DNA of 64,000 nucleotides from 67-14 sp020438345 (GTDB taxonomy: Bacteria > Actinomycetota > Thermoleophilia > Solirubrobacterales > 70-9): assembly GCA_937872475.1 (NCBI GenBank), contig CALMSY010000025.1, positions 1 to 64,000 on the forward strand. The letters are read 5' to 3'. Below the pieces are notes generated by a model. That model did no database searches and was not told where the DNA came from. It saw only the letters and a program-made list of their open reading frames with translations. This document shows, piece after piece, positions 9,463 to 17,078 of this stretch. Within the stretch, counting starts at the first letter, position 1; each line of letters starts with the position of its first letter. Position numbers and translations under genes: made by a program.

Positions 9463-10542
9463 ATGGAGACCACATACCTGGCGGTAATCAAAGTCGTCGG
9501 CTGCGGCGGCGGAGGCACCAATGCGGTGAGCCGCATGGTCGATGCCGGAGTCCGAGGTGTCGAATTCATCGCAGTCAACACCGACGCCCAGGCCTTGCAG
9601 GCCTGTGATGCGGACATCAAGATTTCAATCGGGCAGGAACTGACCCGGGGCCTGGGCGCCGGCGGGCGGCCCGAGATCGGCGCGGGCGCCGCGGCGGAAA
9701 CCCGTGACGAGATCAAGGAAGCACTCAAGGGTGCCGACATGGTTTTCGTCACAGCAGGTGAAGGAGGCGGCACCGGTACCGGTTCCGCGCCGGTAATCGC
9801 CGAGATCGCGAAAGAAGAGATCGGTGCCCTCACGGTCGGTGCGGTGACCAAGCCCTTCGAGTTCGAGGGCAAGAAGCGGATGCAGCAGGCGATGGAAGGC
9901 ATCGAGAAGCTGCGCAATCACGTTGACACGCTGATCATCGTTCCCAACGAAAAGCTGCTTCAGGCAGTCGAGCGGAGAACCAGCGTCCTCGATGCCTTCA
10001 AGATGGCCGACGACATCCTGCGACAGGGCGTCCAGGGAATCACCGACCTGATCACCATCCCCGGCCTGATCAACCTCGACTTTGCCGACGTGCGCACCAT
10101 CATGCGCGACGCCGGTTCCGCCCTGATGGGTGTCGGGGCCGGCCAGGGCGAGAACCGGGCGATCGATGCCGCCAAGGCTGCAATCACCTCGCCGCTCATC
10201 GAGGAGTCGATCAAGGGCGCGACCGGCATGCTGCTGAACATCACCGGCCCGGAAGAACTCGGACTTTTCGAAGTAAACGAGGCAGCCCAGCTGGTCCAGT
10301 CGGAAGCCGACCCGAACGCCAACATCATTTTCGGCTCGGTAGTCGACCAGTCACTGGTCGACGAAGTCCGGGTGACCGTGATCGCGACCGGCTTCGAAGG
10401 CTTCGAGCTCCTCGCCCGGACTCCACAAAGAGTCCGGCGCCGCTACGAATCCCGCAAGCGGGTTACTTCCGACGACACTGATCTCAGCAACCTCAGGGTC
10501 GGGGATTCCGACATCGAGGTACCACCCTTCCTGCGGGACTGA
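9463..10542 (+). CDS. ftsZ: Cell division GTPase FtsZ
   Basis: FtsZ polymerises into the cytokinetic ring. The 359-residue protein shows the nucleotide-binding loop VVGCGGGGTNAV near residue 12, the tubulin signature EGGGTGTGSAP near 102 and the synergy region NLDFADVRTIM near 203. A short linker leads to the conserved C-terminal peptide DIEVPPFLRD, which binds membrane anchors. No ftsA lies upstream, as is usual in Actinobacteria, which use SepF-type anchors instead. A purine-rich GGAATGGAAAG precedes the ATG. The gene has its own promoter candidate. Confidence 0.97.
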   Translation: METTYLAVIKVVGCGGGGTNAVSRMVDAGVRGVEFIAVNTDAQALQACDADIKISIGQELTRGLGAGGRPEIGAGAAAETRDEIKEALKGADMVFVTAGEGGGTGTGSAPVIAEIAKEEIGALTVGAVTKPFEFEGKKRMQQAMEGIEKLRNHVDTLIIVPNEKLLQAVERRTSVLDAFKMADDILRQGVQGITDLITIPGLINLDFADVRTIMRDAGSALMGVGAGQGENRAIDAAKAAITSPLIEESIKGATGMLLNITGPEELGLFEVNEAAQLVQSEADPNANIIFGSVVDQSLVDEVRVTVIATGFEGFELLARTPQRVRRRYESRKRVTSDDTDLSNLRVGDSDIEVPPFLRD

Positions 10543-10563
10543 ACCGATCGGGCAACCCGCCCG

Positions 10564-10583
10564 CCACCAGCCATGGCTGGTGG
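10564..10583 (+). terminator. Perfect 20-bp dyad after ftsZ, possible terminator
   Basis: CCACCAGCCATGGCTGGTGG is a perfect palindrome that can fold as an 8-bp stem with a CATG loop, 22 nt after the ftsZ stop. No U-tract follows. U-less hairpins are common as terminators in high-GC bacteria, but an operator role is possible. Confidence 0.45.
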
Positions 10584-10687
10584 GTCCCGGGCCACGGCCT
10601 GGAGGGGCGCCGTCGGGGGCTGGCCTGGACTGTGTACGCCAGGTATCCCCGGCAACGCCCGTCCTGACCAGGAGCGCCCGGGTTATC

Positions 10688-10693
10688 TAAGAT
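10688..10693 (+). promoter_or_regulatory. -10 box TAAGAT for leaderless gcvT
   Basis: TAAGAT ends 6 nt before the GTG start of gcvT. Transcription would begin at or next to the start codon. No Shine-Dalgarno sequence is present. A glycine riboswitch is therefore not possible on this transcript. Confidence 0.5.
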
Positions 10694-10699
10694 CTGCGA

Positions 10700-11788
10700 G
10701 TGACTGTTGAACAATCCGCCCTGAGGCGGACTCCTCTGTATGACACGCATTTCGAGGCTGGCGCGAAGATCGTGCCGTTCGCAGGCTGGGAGATGCCGGT
10801 CCAATACGACGGGATCAAGGAGGAGCACGTCGCGGTACGGACTCATGCCGGGATATTCGATACCTCTCATATGGGGCAGATCGAAGTTGAAGGCCCCGGC
10901 TCGCTCGCCTTTCTCCAGCGGCTGGTCACCAACGATGTGGCGAAGATCGAGGTTGGCGGGGCCCAGTATTCGCTGCTGCTGAACGAGGATGCGGGCGTCA
11001 TCGACGACCTCTTCGTCTACCGGCTCGGCCATGACCGGTATCTGGTCATTACCAACGCCGGCAACCACGAAGCAGACCTTGTCCAGTTCGGCCGTGTCAG
11101 CCGCGTTTTTGATGTGTATGTGCGGGATGCGATCGACAATTACGCGATGCTGGCCATTCAGGGGCCGAACGCCCGCCGGATAGTCGGAAACACCCTCAAC
11201 ATCGACCTGCCGGCCCGAATGAAGGTGGGTGCCCGCAAGATCGGACGCCGGCCCGCTCTCGTCTGCGGCACTGGCTATACGGGCGAGGACGGGGTGGAAA
11301 TTCTGATCGACCCGGAGATTGCCCCGGCGATCTGGACCGAACTGGTCGATTCGGGGATAGTGCCTTGCGGCCTGGGTGCCCGCGACACGCTGCGGCTTGA
11401 GGTTTGCTTCCACCTTCACGGCAACGATCTCTCAACCGATTCCGATCCGATCTCGGCCGGACTCGGATGGGCCTGCGACGAATCGACGGACTTCATCGGG
11501 TCCGGCAAGGTGGCGGTGCTGCGGAACAACGGAACCGATGAGCGACTGGCACCATTCACGATCGAAGGAGCTGGCATCCCCCGCCACGGCAATCCCGTGC
11601 TGATCGGTGACGAGGTGGTCGGCGAGGTGACCAGCGGTACATTTTCGCCGTCGCTCGAGAAGGGCATTGGCATGGCGTACCTGCGAAGTGACCTGGCCGC
11701 TCCCGGCACCGAACTTGAAATCGATGTGCGCGGAAAGCGTCGGGCGGCCCGCGTAAGCTCCAAGCCCCTTTACAAGAAGGAGAAGTGA
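10700..11788 (+). CDS. gcvT: Glycine cleavage system T protein (aminomethyltransferase)
   Basis: GcvT transfers the aminomethyl carbon from the H-protein lipoyl arm to tetrahydrofolate, releasing ammonia. The 362-residue protein begins TVEQSALRRTPLYDTHFEAG and contains PFAGWEMPVQYDGIKEEH, typical of the family. GYTGEDGVEI near residue 192 and the C-terminal GEVTSGTFSPSLEKGIGMAY are also diagnostic. The GTG start at 10700 has no ribosome-binding site but a -10 box directly before it, suggesting a leaderless mRNA. It is the first gene of gcvT-gcvH-gcvPA-gcvPB. Confidence 0.96.
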   Translation: MTVEQSALRRTPLYDTHFEAGAKIVPFAGWEMPVQYDGIKEEHVAVRTHAGIFDTSHMGQIEVEGPGSLAFLQRLVTNDVAKIEVGGAQYSLLLNEDAGVIDDLFVYRLGHDRYLVITNAGNHEADLVQFGRVSRVFDVYVRDAIDNYAMLAIQGPNARRIVGNTLNIDLPARMKVGARKIGRRPALVCGTGYTGEDGVEILIDPEIAPAIWTELVDSGIVPCGLGARDTLRLEVCFHLHGNDLSTDSDPISAGLGWACDESTDFIGSGKVAVLRNNGTDERLAPFTIEGAGIPRHGNPVLIGDEVVGEVTSGTFSPSLEKGIGMAYLRSDLAAPGTELEIDVRGKRRAARVSSKPLYKKEK

Positions 11789-11792
11789 GATT

Positions 11793-12179
11793 TTGGCCGA
11801 GGCGAGCTACCCGGAAGACCTGAAGTACCACCCCGAGCATGACTGGGCCCGGATCGAGGGTGGCGAAGCAACCCTGGGTATCACCTGGTACGCCCAGGAC
11901 TCGCTGGGAGAGGTCGTTTTCTTCGAAGGTCCCGAAATCGGCTCCGAAGTCACGAAAGATCAGCCCTACGCCGAGGTTGAATCGGTCAAGGCCGTCTCCG
12001 ATGTGGTCGCCCCGCTAACCGGTGAGGTGATCGCGGTCAACGACACTCTCGGTGACGCCCCCGAAGCAATCAATGCCGATCCGTATGAGACGGGCTGGCT
12101 GGTGAAGATCCGCCTGAGCGACCCTTCCGAAATGGATTCCCTGATGGATGCGGCGGCCTATTCCGCCAGCCTGGAGTAG
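11793..12179 (+). CDS. gcvH: Glycine cleavage system H protein
   Basis: GcvH is the lipoylated shuttle protein of the glycine cleavage complex. The 128-residue protein has the H-protein pattern YHPEHDWARIEGGEATLGIT. The lipoylation site is the lysine in AEVESVKAVSDV, near residue 60. The start is TTG 11793, preceded by AAGGAGA at 11777-11783 with suitable spacing. It follows gcvT by only 4 nt and precedes gcvPA by 6 nt, so the three are co-transcribed. Confidence 0.95.
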   Translation: MAEASYPEDLKYHPEHDWARIEGGEATLGITWYAQDSLGEVVFFEGPEIGSEVTKDQPYAEVESVKAVSDVVAPLTGEVIAVNDTLGDAPEAINADPYETGWLVKIRLSDPSEMDSLMDAAAYSASLE

Positions 12180-12185
12180 ACCGGC

Positions 12186-13631
12186 TTGGCGGGTTACACA
12201 CCGGCTACAGGTGACGAACAGGCCGAGATGCTGGACGCGATCGGGATCGACTCGATCGATGAGCTCTTTGCCCAGGTCCCGGCCGATATCCGGCTAAATC
12301 GCCCCCTGGACCTCGAAGACGGGATGAGCGAATCCGAGGTCTACCGCTTCCTGGCGGGTCTGGCCGACACCAACCTCGACGCCGAACGAATCCCGTCGTC
12401 CCTCGGGGGGGGGATGTACGCCCACTCCGTGCCGGCGACCGCCGATGCGATCACCGGCCGTTCGGAGTTCCTCACGCCGTACACGCCGTATCAGCCGGAA
12501 GTCTCGCAGGGTGGCTTGCAGGTGATGTTCGAATTCCAGACCGCGATGAGCGAGATCACCGGATTGCCGGTCTCCAACGCCGGGCTCTACGAAGGACCCT
12601 CGGCCGCCGCCTCGGCCGCTTACCTGGCGATGGGGCAGACCGGAAGGACCGGTCTGGTTACTTCCCGCGGGCTCCATCCGCACAGTCGGGAAACCCTCGC
12701 TACCCACGCAGTCGGCTTCGGGGCAACGCTTACCGAAGTTGGACTTGATGGCGGCCTGACCAGCGGCGAGGAGCTCGAAGCCGCGGTGACTGAAGACACG
12801 GCGGCCGTTTTCCTCCAGAACCCGAACTTTCTCGGCGCGGTCGAGGACATCACGGCCCTGGGCGAAGCGGTCAAGGCAAAGGGTGCCCTGCTTGTCGTCC
12901 AGGTTGATCCGATGACGCTCGGAATCCTTCGGCCACCCGGCGAATGCGGCGCCGACATCGCCTACGGTGAAGGCCAGCCACTTGGTAACCGGCTTGATTT
13001 CGGTGGCCCATCGTTCGGTTTCTTTTGTGCGAAGGAGGAGTACCTGCGAAAGATGCCGGGCCGGATCGCCGGCGAGACCACGGATGTCGACGGACGCCGC
13101 GGCTTTGTCCTCACCCTTCAGACCCGTGAGCAGCACATTCGCAGGGAGAAGGCAACCTCGAATATCTGCACCGCCCAGGCACTGAACTCGCTGGCCGGGA
13201 TGATCCACCTCGCCTGGCTGGGCAAAGAGGGCTTTGTCGAGCTCGGGGAACTGATGGCGCGCCGCACGGCCTACGCCCGCCGGCTGATTGGCGGACTCGA
13301 CGGTTTCGAGCTGCTTCATGACGCACCGGTGGTGCGGGAGTTCGCGGTTCGTTCGGATCGTCCAGTCGAGGAGCTTCTGCCGCTGGGCGACGAATCGGAC
13401 GGACCGGCACCGAAGCTCCCGGTCTATCCGCTCGGCCGGGACTACCCCGAGTACGAGGACTGCTTCCTGGTCGCGATCACCGAGAACCGCTCGGTTGACG
13501 AGATCGGCTGGCTGGCTCACATGCTTGAACATGCCCAGGCCGGATGGGGAGAGCACATACACGATCATGACGAGGCCGGCGAGCCGGTCGCGAACGATCA
13601 CGATGGAGCCGTGACGGGAGCGGTCAAGTGA
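12186..13631 (+). CDS. gcvPA: Glycine dehydrogenase (decarboxylating) subunit 1
   Basis: This is the N-terminal half of the split P-protein, which decarboxylates glycine with pyridoxal phosphate. TPYQPEVSQGGLQVMFEFQT and GPSFGFFCAKEEYLRKMPGR are hallmark segments. The 481-residue length exceeds the usual 440-450 because of a C-terminal tail rich in His and acidic residues (GEHIHDHDEAGEPV and onward). That tail might bind metal; this is inference. The start is TTG 12186. The stop overlaps the gcvPB GTG by 4 nt, consistent with stoichiometric expression of the two halves. Confidence 0.95.
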   Translation: MAGYTPATGDEQAEMLDAIGIDSIDELFAQVPADIRLNRPLDLEDGMSESEVYRFLAGLADTNLDAERIPSSLGGGMYAHSVPATADAITGRSEFLTPYTPYQPEVSQGGLQVMFEFQTAMSEITGLPVSNAGLYEGPSAAASAAYLAMGQTGRTGLVTSRGLHPHSRETLATHAVGFGATLTEVGLDGGLTSGEELEAAVTEDTAAVFLQNPNFLGAVEDITALGEAVKAKGALLVVQVDPMTLGILRPPGECGADIAYGEGQPLGNRLDFGGPSFGFFCAKEEYLRKMPGRIAGETTDVDGRRGFVLTLQTREQHIRREKATSNICTAQALNSLAGMIHLAWLGKEGFVELGELMARRTAYARRLIGGLDGFELLHDAPVVREFAVRSDRPVEELLPLGDESDGPAPKLPVYPLGRDYPEYEDCFLVAITENRSVDEIGWLAHMLEHAQAGWGEHIHDHDEAGEPVANDHDGAVTGAVK

Positions 13632-15145
13632 GCACTCCGACTCTCACCGAAACCCCGCAGCAGGCCGAACAGCCGGCCACTATCTACGAGAAGTCCGTTC
13701 CCGGGCGTCGGGCTGCCCAGTTGCCGCCGCTCGGTGATGGCGTGGCGGAAATTCCGCTTGAGGAGCTGATCCCGGCAAATCTGCTCAGGGAGAAGCCGGC
13801 CGGACTGCCGGAAGTCTCCGAGCCCGAGATCATCCGTCACTACAACCGGCTTTCCCGCCGGAACTTTGATCTCGACACAGGTTTCTATCCGCTCGGTTCC
13901 TGCACCATGAAGTACAACCCGCGCCTGAACGAGAGGGTTGCCGCACTGCCTGGCCATGCGAAGCTTCACCCGGCAACCGACCCGGCGGACGCACAGGGCG
14001 CACTGCAGCTGATGTATCTGCTCCAGGAGTCGCTTGCGGAGATCACTGGCCTGCCGACCGTGAGTCTTCAGCCTTCCGCCGGGTCCCAGGGTGAACTTGC
14101 CGGTTTGCTCTTGACCCGGGCCTACCATGCCGATCAGGGCCGGAACCCGGGCAAGGTTCTCACTCCCGACACCGCCCACGGGACAAACCCGGCATCGGTC
14201 ACGATGGCCGGATACGAAGTGGTCAAGGTCGCGACCAACGAAAAGGGTGGGGTCGACGTTGCGGATCTCAAGTCGAAGATCGACGATGACGTTGCCTGCC
14301 TGATGCTGACCAACCCCAACACGCTCGGGGTTTTCGACGAAAACATCGCCGAAATGGCTGGACTGGTCCACGAAGCAGGCGGGCTGCTCTACTACGACGG
14401 AGCGAATCTGAACGCGATCATGGGGCAGGCGAGGCCGGGGGACATGGGCTTCGACATCGTCCATGTCAACCTGCACAAATCCTTCTCTCAGCCGCATGGC
14501 GGGGGCGGGCCGGGTGCCGGTCCGATCGCGGTCTCGGAGCGTGTGGAGCCTTTCATTCCGCGACCGCAGGTGGTGCGGATGGAGGAAGGCGACGATGTCT
14601 TTTTCGATCTCGATTTCGACCGGCCGAAGTCAATTGGCCGGCTGCGTGGATTCCAGGGCAACTTCGGAGTCTTCGTGCGCTCCCTCGCCTACATCCTCAG
14701 CCTCGGTGGTGACGGTCTGACGGAGGCATCGCGGCTCGCTGTGCTGAACGCGAATTACCTCAAGAAGCGGCTTTCCGATGGCCGCGCCGGCAGGTACCTT
14801 CCGGTCGCCTTCGACCGTCACTGCATGCATGAGTTCGTCCTCTCCGGGGCCCCGATGAAGAAGGACCTCGGAATCAAAACGCTCGACCTGGCCAAGCGGT
14901 TGCTCGATTTCGGCTTTCACCCGCCGACCGTCTATTTCCCTTTGCTGGTCGATGAGGCGCTGATGATCGAACCGGTGGAGACCGAGGCGAAGGAGCATCT
15001 TGATGCATTCGCCGATGCGATCGAGAAGATTCTCGAGGAAGCCGAGACTGATCCGGGCATCGCGCAGAACGCGCCGTACACCACGCCGGTGAGGAGGCTT
15101 GACGAAGTGGGCGCCACCAGAAATCCTCGCATTCGTCACGCGTAA
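13628..15145 (+). CDS. gcvPB: Glycine dehydrogenase (decarboxylating) subunit 2
   Basis: This is the C-terminal half of the P-protein and carries the pyridoxal-phosphate lysine. The lysine lies in VHVNLHKSFSQPHGGGGPGAGP, near residues 278-298. FYPLGSCTMKYNPRLNE and TPDTAHGTNPASVTMAGYEV are family signatures. The length of 505 residues is normal. It starts with GTG overlapping gcvPA by 4 nt. A 49-bp gap separates it from the acyl-CoA dehydrogenase gene, so read-through is plausible. Confidence 0.96.
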   Translation: MSTPTLTETPQQAEQPATIYEKSVPGRRAAQLPPLGDGVAEIPLEELIPANLLREKPAGLPEVSEPEIIRHYNRLSRRNFDLDTGFYPLGSCTMKYNPRLNERVAALPGHAKLHPATDPADAQGALQLMYLLQESLAEITGLPTVSLQPSAGSQGELAGLLLTRAYHADQGRNPGKVLTPDTAHGTNPASVTMAGYEVVKVATNEKGGVDVADLKSKIDDDVACLMLTNPNTLGVFDENIAEMAGLVHEAGGLLYYDGANLNAIMGQARPGDMGFDIVHVNLHKSFSQPHGGGGPGAGPIAVSERVEPFIPRPQVVRMEEGDDVFFDLDFDRPKSIGRLRGFQGNFGVFVRSLAYILSLGGDGLTEASRLAVLNANYLKKRLSDGRAGRYLPVAFDRHCMHEFVLSGAPMKKDLGIKTLDLAKRLLDFGFHPPTVYFPLLVDEALMIEPVETEAKEHLDAFADAIEKILEEAETDPGIAQNAPYTTPVRRLDEVGATRNPRIRHA

Positions 15146-15194
15146 TAGGCTGCTTTCCGCCTTTTACCGAACCTGAACGAAGCGGAGTGACCGA

Positions 15195-16343
15195 ATGAGT
15201 GATGCCCAGTACGCCCTGACCCAGGACCAGCTCGACTTCCTCGAGGTGATCCGGCAGATGGTGGTCGAGAAGGTCACCCCGCGTGCCCATGACATCGACG
15301 AGTCCGGTGAGTTTCCGCAGGACATCCGCCAGCTCTTTGCCGACCACGACCTCTTCGGGCTGCCATTCGAGGAAAAGCACGGTGGCACGGGCACCGGTGA
15401 ACTGATGCTCTGCGCCGCGGTTGAAGAGATCGCCAAAGGCTGCGCGTCATCGTCACTGATGGTTGCCGCCCAGGATCTTTCTTCGCTACCGATGAAGCTT
15501 CACGGCTCCGATGAGCTGAAAGACCGGATCCTGCCGAGAATGGCCTCGGGCGAATGGCTCGGCGCTTTCTGCCTTTCGGAACCGGATGCCGGGTCCGACC
15601 CGGGCGCAATGCGCACCCGAGCCACGAAGGTCGACGGCGGCTGGAAGCTGAACGGAGCCAAGAACTGGATCACCAACTCCGGGGTGGCTGACGTTTACGT
15701 CACCTTCGCGGTTACCGATCCCGACGTGAAATTCTCCCGTGGCATCACAGCCTTTGCGGTCATGGCCGATGCCGAAGGCTTCCGGATTGACGCTCTCGAG
15801 AAGAAGATGGGCATGAAGGGTTCACCGACCGGCCAGCCCGTCTACGAGGATGTCTTCGTCCCCGACGAGGACGTGATCGGCGAGGTCGGAAGGGGCTTTA
15901 CCGTCGCCATGCAGACCCTTGACCGCTCACGACTCGGGATCGGTGCCCAGGCACTCGGCATCGCGCAGGGCGCGACCGACTTTGCTGCGGACTACGCCCG
16001 CGAGCGGATCGCTTTCGGCAAACCGATCAACCAGCTTCAGGGCATCCAGTTCAAGCTTGCCGATATGGAAACCAAGACCGCCGCGGCCCGTGAACTTCTC
16101 TACAAAGCCGCTTCGATGGCTGAAGCCGGCGACCCGAAGCTTGGCAAGTACTCGGCGATGGCCAAGCTTTTCGCTTCCGACGTCGCGATGGAAGTGACCA
16201 CGGAAGCGGTCCAGGTGCTTGGCGGTTACGGCTACGTCCGCGAATACCCGGTCGAACGGATGATGCGCGACGCCAAGCTCACTCAGATCTACGAGGGCAC
16301 GAACGAGATTCAGCGAGTAGTGATCGCCCGCACTCTGGCCTGA
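15195..16343 (+). CDS. Acyl-CoA dehydrogenase
   Basis: This FAD enzyme introduces an alpha-beta double bond into an acyl-CoA. The 382-residue protein has FCLSEPDAGSDPGAMRTRA (flavin and substrate region) and the C-terminal GGYGYVREYPVERMMRD plus YEGTNEIQRVVIARTLA, which includes the catalytic Glu. It resembles short-chain or branched-chain members; the substrate cannot be told from sequence. GCGGAGTG precedes the ATG. Its position 49 bp behind gcvPB suggests it may be expressed with the glycine cleavage genes. Confidence 0.92.
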   Translation: MSDAQYALTQDQLDFLEVIRQMVVEKVTPRAHDIDESGEFPQDIRQLFADHDLFGLPFEEKHGGTGTGELMLCAAVEEIAKGCASSSLMVAAQDLSSLPMKLHGSDELKDRILPRMASGEWLGAFCLSEPDAGSDPGAMRTRATKVDGGWKLNGAKNWITNSGVADVYVTFAVTDPDVKFSRGITAFAVMADAEGFRIDALEKKMGMKGSPTGQPVYEDVFVPDEDVIGEVGRGFTVAMQTLDRSRLGIGAQALGIAQGATDFAADYARERIAFGKPINQLQGIQFKLADMETKTAAARELLYKAASMAEAGDPKLGKYSAMAKLFASDVAMEVTTEAVQVLGGYGYVREYPVERMMRDAKLTQIYEGTNEIQRVVIARTLA

Positions 16344-16365
16344 AGGTCGCGGCGACGCGGCGGGA

Positions 16366-16404
16366 CCGGGCAGGCCTCCCTGGAACGGACGCGGGCCTGT
16401 CCGG
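16366..16404. terminator. 11-bp stem hairpin between convergent genes
   Basis: CCGGGCAGGCC (16366-16376) pairs with GGCCTGTCCGG (16394-16404) with one G-T wobble and a 17-nt loop. It lies between the 3' ends of the acyl-CoA dehydrogenase gene and the HxlR gene and could terminate both. Confidence 0.5.
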
Positions 16405-16415
16405 CTCAAGTCAAG

Positions 16416-16895
16416 TCAGGCGGGGACTTTGGGGAGGTCTTCCACTTTTCGGCCGGGGCCGGCTTTCAGGTAGACGCGGTCCGCCTCGACTGACTCGCCG
16501 CACTGCTGACAAATCATGTGGTGATCCAGCTTGCCGCCACAGGTGCGGTGGACGGCGATGGTCGGGGCACCGTTCTGCTCGGGGTAGTAGCGGTCGCCCC
16601 ACCACATCAACTGAAGGAGCGCGGGGCCGAGGTTCCGGCCTTTTTCAGTCAGGTGGTATTCGTAGCGGGGAGGCTTCTCGCTGTATTGGCGCTTCTCGAG
16701 GATGCCGTATTCGATCAGCGCGTTGAGGCGGGTGGTGAGGACACTGCGAGTGATTCCGAGGTTCTCCCGGAGTGGCTCGAACCGGTTCAGGCCCAAACCG
16801 ATATTTCGAATAATCAGCAGCGACCAGCGCTCACCGACCACTTCGAGCGAACGGGCGATCGAACAGACCTGATTGTCGTAATCACGATCGAGCAC
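16416..16895 (-). CDS. HxlR-family winged-helix transcriptional regulator
   Basis: This 159-residue regulator starts at GTG 16895, giving MLDRDYDNQVCSIARSLEVV, the canonical N terminus of the family. The winged helix follows with GERWSLLIIRNIGLG, LTTRLNALIEYGILEKR and YHLTEKGRNLGPAL. The C-terminal part contains HRTCGGKLDHHMICQQCGE, a C-x(10)-CxxC arrangement that could bind zinc or sense redox. The Cys in NQVCSIAR is conserved in redox-sensing members. A perfect inverted repeat overlaps its promoter, suggesting autoregulation. TTG 16916 is an alternative start but would lie inside the promoter. Confidence 0.9.
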   Translation of the reverse strand: MLDRDYDNQVCSIARSLEVVGERWSLLIIRNIGLGLNRFEPLRENLGITRSVLTTRLNALIEYGILEKRQYSEKPPRYEYHLTEKGRNLGPALLQLMWWGDRYYPEQNGAPTIAVHRTCGGKLDHHMICQQCGESVEADRVYLKAGPGRKVEDLPKVPA

Positions 16896-16902
16896 TGCCA
16901 GG

Positions 16903-16908
16903 ATTGTA
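16903..16908 (-). promoter_or_regulatory. -10 box TACAAT for leaderless hxlR-type gene
   Basis: On the minus strand TACAAT (5 of 6 consensus bases) ends 7 nt before GTG 16895, with no ribosome-binding site. This supports GTG 16895 as the start. Confidence 0.55.
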
Positions 16909-16916
16909 ACGCGCAA

Positions 16917-16931
16917 GTCGCATCATGCGAC
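16917..16931. promoter_or_regulatory. 7-1-7 inverted repeat, putative HxlR operator
   Basis: GTCGCAT-C-ATGCGAC is a perfect dyad. It lies at the expected -35/spacer region of the HxlR gene promoter, 8 nt upstream of its -10 box, a typical position for an autorepressor site. Confidence 0.5.
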
Positions 16932-16990
16932 CGATGAAGCGGAGAGATCCCAGCCAACGTCCGGCCGGCCAGAGCAAGAAAGCAGCCAGC

Positions 16991-17040
16991 TCTGGTGGGT
17001 CGGAAAACCGGTGAGGAGACAGGAAATCCGACCCACCGGA
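16991..17040. repeat. Long inverted repeat upstream of trpS
   Basis: GGTGGGTCGGA (16994-17004) is exactly complementary to TCCGACCCACC (17027-17037). With flanks the stem reaches 14 pairs including one T-G, with a 22-nt loop. It lies upstream of the trpS -10 box and between two divergent promoters. It is not a T-box; function unknown. Confidence 0.6.
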
Positions 17041-17063
17041 GTTCGCCGGTTCGACCCAGGCCT

Positions 17064-17069
17064 TAGGCT
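17064..17069 (+). promoter_or_regulatory. Possible -10 box TAGGCT for trpS
   Basis: TAGGCT ends 9 nt before the trpS ATG at 17079, with no Shine-Dalgarno sequence between. This would give a leaderless or 1-3 nt leader mRNA. Confidence 0.4.
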
Positions 17070-17078
17070 GCCTGCTCG

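Noticed and set aside
10584..10699. Glycine riboswitch before gcvT
   Set aside because: No riboswitch core motifs are visible, and the likely -10 box is 6 nt from the start codon.
12294..13601. A 435-codon open frame antisense to gcvPA, and a similar 349-codon frame (33764-34813) antisense to pgi
   Set aside because: They are long only because of high GC and codon bias of the true gene. Their translations show no domain pattern, and the sense strand encodes well-conserved enzymes.
16932..17078. T-box element before trpS
   Set aside because: The GGTGGGTCGGA arm superficially recalls a T-box bulge, but the conserved GGTGGTACC-type sequence and specifier stem are absent.
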